Position numbers and translations under genes: made by a program. A DNA stretch of 36,419 nucleotides from Kipferlia bialata (lineage: Eukaryota > Fornicata), in contig BDIP01000028.1 in the NCBI GenBank assembly GCA_003568945.1, positions 1-36,419 on the forward strand, read 5' to 3'. Below the pieces are notes generated by a model. That model made no database searches, was not told the origin of the DNA, and worked only from the letters and a program-made list of their open reading frames with translations. This document shows, in pieces, positions 25,201 through 33,500 of this stretch (positions are counted from its first letter, which is position 1; every line of letters begins with the position of its first letter).

Positions 25201-27085
25201 GAGAGAAGAGAGCGGTTGATAATTCTGAGGAGAGTGTGGGTGTTACCTCTCTCGGCATGGTCCTATCCTCCACCTCCTGCATACGGCGGTCATGCCCACC
25301 CTCGCCTGCAGGTCAGAGAGAGAGACAGACAGAGAGTGACAGAGAGTGAGAGAGACAAATATAGAAAACAGAACCCCGACACACACACAGTACCTGCACT
25401 AATGATGCTACCAGCGTCACTGAGGGGGGGGCCGCCCCTCTTGTCGAAGTCGAAGTCTGTGGCCTGTGGTGGGAGGGTGTCATAGAGAGAGGGTACCCCT
25501 AAAGATACTCTCATCTTTGCTTCCTATATAGAGGACGCATTGAGGACAATCAAACATCGGCCATACCTCCGTGAGGCTCAGAGTACTGGTGATACTCATG
25601 TTACTGTCTGCAGACCTTGCTGTCGCGGGTTCCTCCTGGGGTCAGGGGGTGATACGAAATAGCTTGTAATTGCCTAAAGATCACAATATGTTATGTATAT
25701 CCCCTCACATCGAGCATATCGTCCAGGGTGAGTGCCATTGGTGAGCGCCTGGCCACCTTCTGGATGACATCGGTGAATAGGTCTAGCAGCTCAGCCATGC
25801 CTCCACCTAGGGTCAGAGAGAGAGGTGTGTGAGTGAGACAGAGTGTCCATAGTGGGTGTACCTGCACATATCCTCATGACCCAGGGGGCACTGGACCCCA
25901 CAGTCATCAGCAGCTCAAAGCACCCCAGACAGTGGACATGAGACCGAAGGTGCAGAAACACCTGGGGGTGAGTGGGGAAGCAAGGGGGAAATCAGAGGGT
26001 GCAACTCAAAGAACCAAACTATTGGCCACTGGACCATGGAAGGAGAGGACCAGACAACGACTTGATTGTGACAACTCAGAGAGAACCCCCCCCCCCCCCC
26101 TTCACACACACTATACTACCATTAGGAGTCATTCCCTACCTCATCCAACAGAGTGTCCACTGCGTATGTGAAGAACGGGGCTGCAGACCGGCTGGAGAGA
26201 GGTCTGCCATATGCGTCATCACTGGACACTATCTGACGACCCCTGTCTCCCTCCTTCCCCGTATCAATACCATTGAACGAGTCCAGCAACAGTACAATAC
26301 GCAATGCTGGGCGCAGGTCTCCTCTTCCAGTCTGCCTAGAGGTCAATAGACAGTAGTACTATTAGGGAAAGGATAAGAGGACGTGAGGTTACATATGAAG
26401 AAGTATGGTACCTGGAAATGGCGCAGATACACCGTATTAGTGTCTTGAACAGACCCGCATCCACCCACCGCTGCCACCCATCACGACTGGCCTAGGGTGA
26501 GGGAGAGTATGGTGAAAGAAGGGACAGTGGGGGAGGGAGAGGGAGGGGGGGGGGGGGGTTCTCACTCCACCAAACACACAACTCCTACCTCTGTGAGAGA
26601 TGCACACACTGACTCCAGCTGTATGTTGATGCCGTGAGCTGTGGTGGCCTCATTGGCTGTGATGTCTAACTGGGCTAGAACCTCCCCTGGGGTGGGGGGG
26701 AGGGGGGTGACGGCCACAGCCTCGGGTTCTGGACTCCGCTGTGGTTTCTTCTTCTGGGGGGTCAGGAAGGATGAGTAGGAAAGGGGGGAATAAGAGGAAG
26801 AGGGCAGGCAAGTGAAGTCAGGGTAGTATACTATCCAGAACACACGGAGGGAAGAGACGACTAATGCTGACAGAGTTGGTGCCGCCCCTCAACAACACAT
26901 ACATCCCATATATGTACATCCAACGCAGTGTGTCAACAATAGGAGCACACTAGACACTTGTGCATGGACTATAATAATAATCCATTACACACTATTATAC
27001 TCACCCTAAATCCGCGGAAGAATGTCCTTCTCCACTCAGGAGATTCTGACGCAGTTGTAGCGTCATGTATCCCATCTGGAGACAT
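11357..27085 (-). CDS. giant multidomain protein: helical and disordered regions, protein kinase, pseudo dual-specificity phosphatase, Cys-rich module
   Basis: About 74 exons join with consistent phase from Met 27085 to TAG at 11357-11359, giving roughly 3,446 aa. I found no internal stop or alternative start in the whole chain, which is the evidence for one gene rather than several. The order is a helical N-terminus (1-360), a Ser-rich disordered region (360-1135), a helical region (1135-1830), an acidic Ser-rich linker (1830-2130), a pre-kinase helical segment, a kinase (about 2285-2685), a pseudophosphatase (about 2786-2971), a Cys-rich module (about 2971-3110) and a disordered tail. Exon coordinates are given in the segment entries that follow. 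Intron lengths are mostly 50-110 nt. Exon 2 (26949-26842) and the acceptor at 14839 are the least certain. I do not recognise a named orthologue. A fused kinase and dead phosphatase points to a signalling scaffold (inference). Confidence 0.8.
13315..14118 (-). other. giant gene, catalytically dead dual-specificity-phosphatase fold (exons 63-67)
   Basis: Exons: 14118-13989, 13938-13781, 13711-13625, 13561-13472, 13404-13315. The fold order of DSPs is clear: EIIECLYIAGLDFLSDPEA, LGITRVVGPLP, FEYYPIPA, then the helix VLALEDVFDVVRKGAVASG and the strand TLFV. Where active enzymes have HCxxGxxR, this protein has DDQDGANV, so both the catalytic Cys and the Arg are absent. The helix AAGMALAFVMEALTLSVV follows as in true DSPs. 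STYX-type pseudophosphatases are the precedent. Three linker exons (14641-14501, 14415-14338, 14260-14176) connect it to the kinase. Confidence 0.75.
14700..16698 (-). other. giant gene, protein kinase domain (exons 50-59)
   Basis: Exons: 16698-16555, 16491-16207, 16129-16068, 15992-15869, 15798-15730, 15653-15536, 15472-15292, 15222-15120, 15033-14942, 14838-14700. All key motifs are visible: glycine loop GQGAFGK, VAVK lysine (VAVKTMPI), alpha-C NEVTVLDRF, hinge IIVVMRRY, catalytic loop HFDVKADN (HRD-type with Arg changed to Phe, catalytic Asp kept), DFG (VGDFGESEIF), SPE at the end of the activation loop, DVWSAGCLLFEILTG, and the conserved Arg in RDPNRRPTM. Catalysis is therefore plausible. 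The Phe in place of Arg suggests it need not be activated by loop phosphorylation (family knowledge). A Ser-rich insertion of about 65 residues splits the N-lobe between strands 2 and 3. The last exon may instead start at 14856 using a weaker acceptor. Confidence 0.9.
16779..18437 (-). other. giant gene, acidic linker and pre-kinase segment (exons 43-49)
   Basis: Exons: 18437-18184, 18100-18032, 17964-17467, 17401-17309, 17245-17157, 17086-16959, 16901-16779. The 498-nt exon encodes acidic Ser/Asp clusters (SDSESESDMDVDSDSDSMDG). After it come a charged coiled-coil-like stretch (RDKEKEKEGTLAQLETAV, QAKLDKKKAKLADTLRQRS) and a helical part leading directly into the kinase. Confidence 0.65.
18522..21867 (-). 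other. giant gene, central helical segment (exons 24-42)
   Basis: Exons: 21867-21789, 21696-21636, 21581-21471, 21423-21317, 21217-21124, 21069-20961, 20860-20794, 20723-20598, 20544-20382, 20309-20219, 20168-19982, 19921-19848, 19720-19626, 19563-19297, 19230-19136, 19059-18963, 18906-18814, 18775-18687, 18593-18522. Long Leu-rich helices are evident (CDAALQSLDATLVELLVLA, RLLRCLDALAGDALPF, FACLHLNVLLAFARTPTEL). An alpha-solenoid of unknown family is the likeliest fold (inference). Confidence 0.6.
19784..19841. repeat. 29-bp direct tandem duplication at a splice donor
   Basis: Two near-identical 29-nt units beginning TCGTAACCAGGTATG lie head to tail in an intron of the giant gene, differing at one base near the unit end. 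A third partial copy (TCGTA) forms the minus-strand donor of the exon at 19848. The duplication therefore copies donor-like GGTTACGA/GGTACGA sequence. Confidence 0.85.
21936..25015 (-). other. giant gene, Ser/Arg-rich disordered segment (exons 12-23)
   Basis: Exons: 25015-24938, 24860-24734, 24671-24413, 24355-24160, 24069-23454, 23386-23274, 23202-23068, 23009-22776, 22718-22666, 22599-22306, 22218-22084, 22022-21936. The 616-nt exon is the longest in the gene. The sequence is rich in Ser, Arg, Asp and Pro (for example SESDSGHRSRDSLRSREG and RSRSRSPLTPPSSDESREV), typical of intrinsic disorder and phosphorylation. No domain is visible. Confidence 0.7.
25109..27085 (-). other. giant gene, N-terminal helical segment (exons 1-11)
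   Basis: Exons: 27085-27005, 26949-26842, 26753-26589, 26491-26412, 26335-26140, 25961-25862, 25806-25709, 25635-25567, 25463-25394, 25305-25247, 25161-25109. The start is MSPDGIHDATTASESPEWRR. Leu-rich amphipathic stretches such as VFLHLRSHVHCLGCFELLM and MAELLDLFTDVIQKVARRS suggest HEAT/armadillo-like helices. That reading is inference from pattern only. Exon 2 is clearly coding (CAPIVDTLRWMYIYGMY) but its acceptor is weak and its donor is a guess. Confidence 0.6.
26086..26100. repeat. poly-C tract, 15 nt
   Basis: This homopolymer run lies in an intron of the giant gene. Similar 14-nt poly-G tracts lie at 26545-26558 (another intron of the same gene) and 36369-36382. All fall outside exons. 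Confidence 0.9.
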
Positions 27086-27093
27086 TCTAGGCC
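27086..27093. promoter_or_regulatory. divergent start codons 8 bp apart
   Basis: The giant gene's ATG (minus, 27085) and the only in-frame ATG for the four-repeat gene (plus, 27094) leave 8 bp. Either each transcript starts inside the other gene's leader, or the true first exon of the plus gene is elsewhere. The arrangement is read from sequence, and promoter activity is inferred. Confidence 0.3.
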
Positions 27094-27217
27094 ATGCAAC
27101 CGCGCTGGAGAGTGGCAGGGGTATTTTTAGAGACCTCTCACCAAAACAAAAACCCTAGCCCCCCTTCTAAGTGGTCATTTGTGACCATAATAGGGAAGTA
27201 CTGGGGTGGGTGGGGGT

Positions 27218-27258
<41 letters not shown>

Positions 27259-30215
27259 GAGTATGATATCAGTCATGCACCATTCATATGTCTCTCTTAC
27301 TGCACCAGCTGTCGGTGCCCCTGTCTCTGTCTCTGTCTCACCCATCAGACCAGACGCAGTCCCCAGAGAGTTTCAAAGACAGTGCCTTCTGAGAAGAGGT
27401 GCTGCGGGAGGGGATGCGTCCAGCAGTACCTACAGTTCCAGCGCGTCTTCGACCTGTATGAGCATGGGGATGCCCTGTCTCCTGCTGATGTGGAGACCGC
27501 CTCTCTCCCTCAGTACGGGGTGGCTGCCCCTATGCTCTCTGCCCTCAGTGCTCTGCGTGCCACATACGGTGTGTGTGGGGTGGCATTGGTCAACAGGGTC
27601 ACCTTCATGCACAGGTGGCTGTTGGCCAGACCCAGCAGTGTGCGTGAGGCCAGAGACCACCCCCTGACCTGTCCCTGTGACACTGCCATTGGGTGCATCA
27701 TGGGCTGTTCCCCTGGCATAGTCAGGACAATGAGACAGAACAGGGACAGACTGGTGAGGGGGGACTTTCTGAGTCCCGACCACCTCGGTGTCCCTGTAGT
27801 GGCCAGGGACCTCACAGCGTATGAGGCTGATGATGATGATGATGATGATGATGCATCATCAGAGGGGCAGGAGGAAGAGGAGGGAGGGTCGGTTGGGGAG
27901 GAGGGGACGGTGGGGGGTGAGGCTGGGCAGATCCAGCTACCCTCTCCGGCGTCTCCCCTTGCTCCCCTTGTGATACCAAGCTCAGGGGGTGAGCAGGCCT
28001 TGGTGACACCAGACAGTGCCCATACCCATACACAGAGTGTCCATCTCTGTTGCAGTGCCTCAGTCTTGGAAGAGGAGACCGAATCTGAGTCGGAGGAGAC
28101 CACTGATACCTACAGTGATCTTCTACCGCCTGAGCTACCACACGACCTAGTGCCATCCTGTGTCTCGAATGATACACTGGATACCCGGCAGGGGTGTATG
28201 CTTTCAGGGTGTGAGACACTGGCCCCTATCACAGACCCCTCCACTCAGAGGGTAGTTAGGGACCACCCCATACACCTCACACACTCCCAGAGCAGCTGCC
28301 CTATTGCAGTAGCTAACCCTGTTGCAGGTACCCAACCTCCCGCTAGTATACATGTGGATATGGTTGTGCCTTCCATGGAGGGAACAGGCAGTGCCCTCGC
28401 TTCAGTTTCCCAGCCGACTCCTAGTATGGACGTCGATACAGCCCTCCCTCAGCCCGAGGTCATAGTGTCTGTGCCTACTGCAGTTACCCAGCTGACTACT
28501 GGTAGTGAGGTTGGGGTAGAGGCGGAGACGGAGACGGGTAGCGTTCCGCTTGCCATTGCATGCCACATGCCAGTTACCGGCTCGACAGTAATATCTGATG
28601 CCCCCAGTAGTCTCCTTGCGTACACCAATGAGGACTACGACAGTCCAGATGCTGCTAGGGATGCACTTCTGTGTGCCCTACGCAGTCATGGTACAGAGAA
28701 GGCAGGGCTGCCAGACAAACGCGCCAAGGGTGCTCTTAACAAGGCATTCATCAGACGCTGGTTCCTGGACCCAAGTCACCAGCTGCGGCTGGCTGTAACG
28801 ATGATTGCAAGGATTCTGAGGTGTAATACCGGGACTATACGCAAGGTGCAGGCGGAGGCACTGGCTGCGGAGGATAGTGGAGGGGATGGGGTAGAATTGG
28901 TAGATGGGGCAGATGGGGTGCGAGTACCTGAGCAGGCTGTGGGTGCAGCACCAATCGATGCTGGTGACGCACCCATATCCTCGCTGTCTTCTACCCCCTC
29001 CCTGGTTTCTCTCGGTGTGTACAGCAATGAGGACTATGACACCGATCTGGATGCCCACGAGGCCCTAGTGGGTGCGCTGGCCCAGCATAGAGAGCGGCGG
29101 GCACAGGCCACCTCTACCATTGTCGGAGGCAGCCTCACCAGGGTCTTTGCCTCTAGGTGGTTTGTAGACAGGGAGGGCAGGCCTCGTCTCCCGACCGATG
29201 TGATATGCAAGGTGCTGGACTGTGGGTATGGTGACCTGCCAATGGGTCTACGGCATATAGGCATCAACACTCTACATGCCTCCCGATCCGTCGATCCGCC
29301 TAGTGCACCTCCCGCCAAGAGGAGGCCGAGACCCAGGAGTGCCAGGGTGGTGGCTATGAGACGCAATACTGACAACTGGCAGTCGGCACCCTCGGGGCTA
29401 GCCAGCCACATAGCCGGGGGGCAGTGTCCCTCCCCTAGGTCTACGGAGGAGGAGGGCTACAGAAGGCTGAGGCGCATAGCCCCAGGTCGGTACCAGTTCC
29501 TAGACAGGGTGTTCAATGAGAGGTCAGTGCGTGCTAATTAGCAGACTAATGATAATGTGGCTCTTGTTGGCTACACATATATCTACATATATATATCTGA
29601 CTATCAGGGGCCAAGTGCTCTGCGGTGTCACCACGCCTCGTAGGGCATCATGTGCCAGGTCAGTCAGGTGTCACCTGCATCCAGAGGCCCACCTAGGAGG
29701 GGCAGATGCTGCTGGGTGTCTGTCACAAACACAGGTGAGGGTTGAGGGTGTATAGAAAGTGTGGTGTTATTACCATGGATGTTCTGTTCATTCATATCAT
29801 ATGACGACCTGACCCGTAGGTATACCAATTAATCCAGGAGAAGTATGGAGGTTCCAGAGTAGATGGGAAGCTAGAGGACCCGGCATCAGAGTCTAGGGCT
29901 GCAGCCTCAGCACTGGCCCTGAGACACACCCAGGACATATCCCTCATAGGTGCATACACGAACGACTGGTACCCAACACCCGATGATGCCAAGGCGGAGC
30001 TGCTGACGGCCCTCCACCAGCACCGGGTGGTGGTGGCTGGTACGGACAGCCCTGATACCAGGGTAGACCTCCACCACGCCTTTGCCAAACAGTGGTTTGC
30101 TACCCCTGACGGAGGAGAGCGACTGAGTGTTTCGATTCAGTGCACACTTCTCAACTGCTCTACGGCCACGCTCATGGGAGTATCTCTCAAGCAACAGGGT
30201 TCCAGGGTGCTATAG
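27094..30215 (+). CDS. protein with four copies of an unrecognised helical (HTH-like) repeat
   Basis: Exons 27349-29522, 29608-29734 and 29820-30215 (TAG) join in phase to 898 aa. A first exon is needed for the start, and ATG 27094 is the only in-frame candidate. An intron containing the poly-G tract would end at CTCACCCATCAG (27348). The open frame reads straight through the G-run, but a poly-Gly segment is unlikely to be real. Four repeats of about 85 residues share a helix (NEDYDSPDAARDALLCAL), an FxxRWF motif (FIRRWFLDP) and a final HTH-like helix pair (IARILRCNTGTIRKV). Between repeats 1 and 2 lies a long acidic, Ser/Thr/Pro-rich region with D8 and poly-Glu tracts. A chromatin or transcription role fits but is inference. 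I recognise no family. Confidence 0.7.
27218..27257 (+). repeat. poly-G tract, 40 nt
   Basis: Forty consecutive G follow GGTGGGTGGGGGT on the plus strand, inside the presumed first intron of the four-repeat gene and 132 bp from the giant gene's ATG. It has strong G-quadruplex potential. Its exact length may be unreliable in assembly. Confidence 0.9.
27500..30203 (+). other. four dispersed copies of the FxxRWF repeat
   Basis: Approximate positions are R1 27500-27760, R2 28618-28872, R3 29017-29265 and R4 29952-30203. R2 to R4 open with YTNEDYDSPDAARDALLCAL, YSNEDYDTDLDAHEALVGAL and YTNDWYPTPDDAKAELLTAL. All four hold a central aromatic motif (TFMHRWLL, FIRRWFLD, FASRWFVD, FAKQWFAT), then a hydrophobic helix ending in a conserved Cys (IGCIMGCS, IARILRCN, ICKVLDCG, QCTLLNCS). 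R1 is the most divergent. Copy-to-copy similarity is seen directly, and the DNA-binding idea is inference. Confidence 0.75.
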
Positions 30216-30577
30216 ACTACTACAGCCTATATTGTCGCTGGGGAACGCCCTTAAGACAGTGAGTGATTTGTAAGTAACCGAATAGATGCAACAGTGTTTT
30301 TCCTTGTTCAACTCTAACAGTTTGTGGTGGACAACGGTGCTGGTGACACCAAATTGGTGTTCCCTCACAAATGTTGTCTGAATGTATTCTCTTCCACCTC
30401 ACAAGTTCCATGTATAAAGTATGTTATTACAGTACATTCATCGAGTAGTAGATCTACTGTAATTGTACTATAATACGTATACGGCACTACTTAGACTTAG
30501 ATACTGCCATGTGAGTATGTTCCTTCTCACTGTATTGAATACTGTGTTGATGGTCTCATTATGAGACCCTCATGGAT
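30216..30577. other. intergenic region between two plus-strand genes
   Basis: This 362-nt, AT-rich stretch holds one exon-like frame with actin-family resemblance (entry at 30321-30418) and no other coding signal. Inverted repeats are short (for example AGTAGATCTACT near 30450). It must also contain the promoter of the downstream gene. Confidence 0.4.
30321..30418 (+). pseudogene. possible orphan exon resembling the N-terminus of an actin-related protein
   Basis: After a consensus acceptor (CTCTAACAG) the frame reads FVVDNGAGDTKLVFPH and continues for 32 codons to a donor-like GTATGT. DNGxxxxK is the phosphate-1 loop of actins and ARPs, and ARP6 proteins have DNGAxxxKxxxxH. No start-codon exon lies upstream and no matching downstream exon follows, so it looks like a leftover. 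A chance match is quite possible with so short a stretch. Confidence 0.3.
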
Positions 30578-33500
30578 ATGGACTGTTGTATCTGCAGAAG
30601 AGATACCCTCTGGACAGTATACCAAAGACTGGCGAAACACAGCCCAGTCGCACACTCCACCTACTCCACCGAGCTCCTACTGCAGTGGGGCCACTATCTG
30701 TGGCACTGAGGCTCCCCTGCTGATCATCAGTCTGACTCAGTCTGAATCAGACTCTCTCTGATGCTGTTCGGGGTGGTGCCTGTGAATGTATATGCTGGCT
30801 GCCTAGTTCTGGGTTTGGTTGTCAACCTGATAGCGGAAAGGTATCATCAGTTCAACAACCATCGCTGTGGCGACAGAGATCAACTAGAATCCAGAATATC
30901 GCTCTTGACCTGCGTCTGGAATATATATATATATATATATACATACGTAATACTATACATATAATCTCACTCTGATGGACTCAGGACCCTCTTGCCAAAT
31001 ATGGTCTGCCTGTCGTTTTGCTCTCACATTCTCCCGTCCCTCAGCACCTCCCTATGGGTGTCGTTGGCTCCACTCATGCGACTGACGCAGTGTCTCAATG
31101 TGTATGGACAGGTCTCCATAGCCACGGAATGGGTTCCATTGGGCAACACGGCCCTCATATGCTCAGCTGTCATAACTCTGGAGATCCTTGTCAGGGCAGA
31201 TAGGGCGTATGGGTCCTCCTATGCTGAGCGATACGCTGTTGTCTACAAGCACCTCCAGCAGGTATGGCATTGATGTCTGATTGATTCTTGATACCCTTTA
31301 CTCCATTCTCCTAGTCTTCTCTTTGTCTCAAGGATACTACTTTTCGCGTATGTGACCCTCTAACTTCTCTTTCACCCATCTCCCTTATGCCCAGGTGTCT
31401 CGGTCTGTGTCGGTGGAGGGGGCATACATGTCCAGGCTCGTGCTTCTAACCATACCACTGACTATATTCTCCTCCGCGGCACCTCCGCTAGTCTATCGAT
31501 GTTCAGTAGTCATGGGACTAGTACTGCTCTTCGGTGTTCACACAAGACCAACCCCGCCTTCGATATACGAGTTGTTTGGGTATGTGGACACTATACGTAT
31601 GGTACCATAATCCTGAAACACTGTCATCCATACCGAATATGATATTCTCTTATAAATGTGTCACCACCAGTTGTGGAGGGGCTCTCCTCTCCTTCTTAAC
31701 AGCCAATCATCTCCTCATGGTTACTTATCCAAGGTCACCGGCTTTTGACTATCTGTTTCCAGATCGCACTTCCGTCCAACACCCGAAGCAGGACTTCATG
31801 GGCTTTCGCAGAGAGTACCTCATGTGTCGACAGAACCGTACTGTGAGTGAACGGTTTCGACAGATGATGCGTGAGGCTGTGCCCATAGCCTTGGGTACAC
31901 ACTCTGACGACACTAAGATGTCCCTTTTCGCATGGTATGTCACAGGCTTGTTGAAGCGTGGTATAGTAGACACGAATCGCTCAGGGCGCTGATCGTCGTT
32001 GAATATTGTGAATTATGATTTGATTGCTGATCGATGCCCTCAGCCTTTAGAACAGTCAGTTGCGACGAATAGGGGTCATTTCACGATATTTATAGTGTAT
32101 TCTCTTGCTTATCACATATATTACACACTAGAGACCATAATTGTTCTCTGACGGTCTCTTATCACTGACGCAAGTTTTGTTGGCGGGATGGAGCTCCTTT
32201 CAAGGGGTGAGGAGCTCTTACGTGTAGCATGCGCTCTGACGATCATATACATTCCACTAGTCGGAGCATGGCCTCTTAAGGCTCTGGCTTGGTCGATTGA
32301 GCGCCAGTATACATCAGACTACTGGTTCGCACCAATATTGAGAGGTACGATATGTAGGTGTTAATCCGAAGGGGACAAGTATTCACAACAGTACCAGCTT
32401 TTGTCTCACGAGACACGTTCTATGAGCGTAGAGCCAGTAGTCCATTCGACAGTGTCATGTACCTTCTACGAATTGCGTCAGGCTATTGCTCTCTCAGCAA
32501 GAGACACAACTTCAAGATACGGACTCGTGTGGGGATGGAAGTACATATATCATACCGCACTTATACAGCTCTAGTCGGTCTCGATATATTGAAGACTATA
32601 CTATCCACCCTCAGCCCGCATCTGTATATTTCTTCCTCACCCAGGCCCTCAAGGCGAGTGTTCTGATGAGCACAGTGTACGAGAAGCAGCTGTACCACCC
32701 CAGGGTTAGACTGACAACTCACTATATACACAACCAGATGCTTTCTCTTACACAGTGGAAGTTCCATAGGTTCCCTCTGCCCCACTTCACCATCGACCAA
32801 GGTGACAAACCTGTACAACACCCAGATACATCCAGTATCGCCTAATACAATAACCTTGAAGCACAGCTAATTAGTTACAAGTTGTATCTTACAGCAGGTC
32901 ATGAGTCCGAGTGCTTCTTCGACCCACAAGTGCATTGGTGCACCATTCAATACGGGTTTAGGTTGGTTTCAGTTTCAATATCATACATTCAGAGAAAGTA
33001 TCCTTGATACTCTCCCCAGCCGTACCACCAACTCCGGCATGTGTTCCCGTACTCTGATCGATGGAGTGCAGGGGACACTCAACGCCAGCGAAGACCTGAG
33101 GTGTGTGTATGATTCTAGAATATGACTCAGAGCAAGAGGAGTCAAGAGTCCTGACTGGCACTGATGTCTCCCTGACCCTAGGGCTGTGCTCGACTACCCC
33201 CCTATGAAGGCCCCGGATGACAGTGAACTATTGCAGTCGTACAACGCACCTGAGAACCTAGGTCTGTGTAGTACAATTAGAACACAATAGTCTTGTATGG
33301 GTTATGACCCATATCCTCTGACCCATCTCAGGCTTGGCACTCTTCCTCACCCTCGACAGCGGACTGATGCTGCTGCACCAAAAGATCAAGCGGTGGCACT
33401 ACCAAAGGTTGGCATCACTCCTAACCTTGTGTCTATTCAACAAACTCTATTTCGTATCTGTTCGCGTCGAAAGCCCTCACACAGATTCCCTGGACATCAG

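Noticed and set aside
27206-27667. Open frame with a long poly-glycine stretch at the start of the four-repeat gene, and the matching read-through in the main frame
   Set aside because: The Gly run is only translation of the poly-G tract, which lies in a presumed intron ending at CTCACCCATCAG. Real coding sequence in the repeat frame starts at 27349.
27812-28219. Minus-strand open frame with an eight-His run
   Set aside because: It is the antisense shadow of the GAT repeat encoding poly-Asp in the plus-strand gene. It has no splice sites and no domain.
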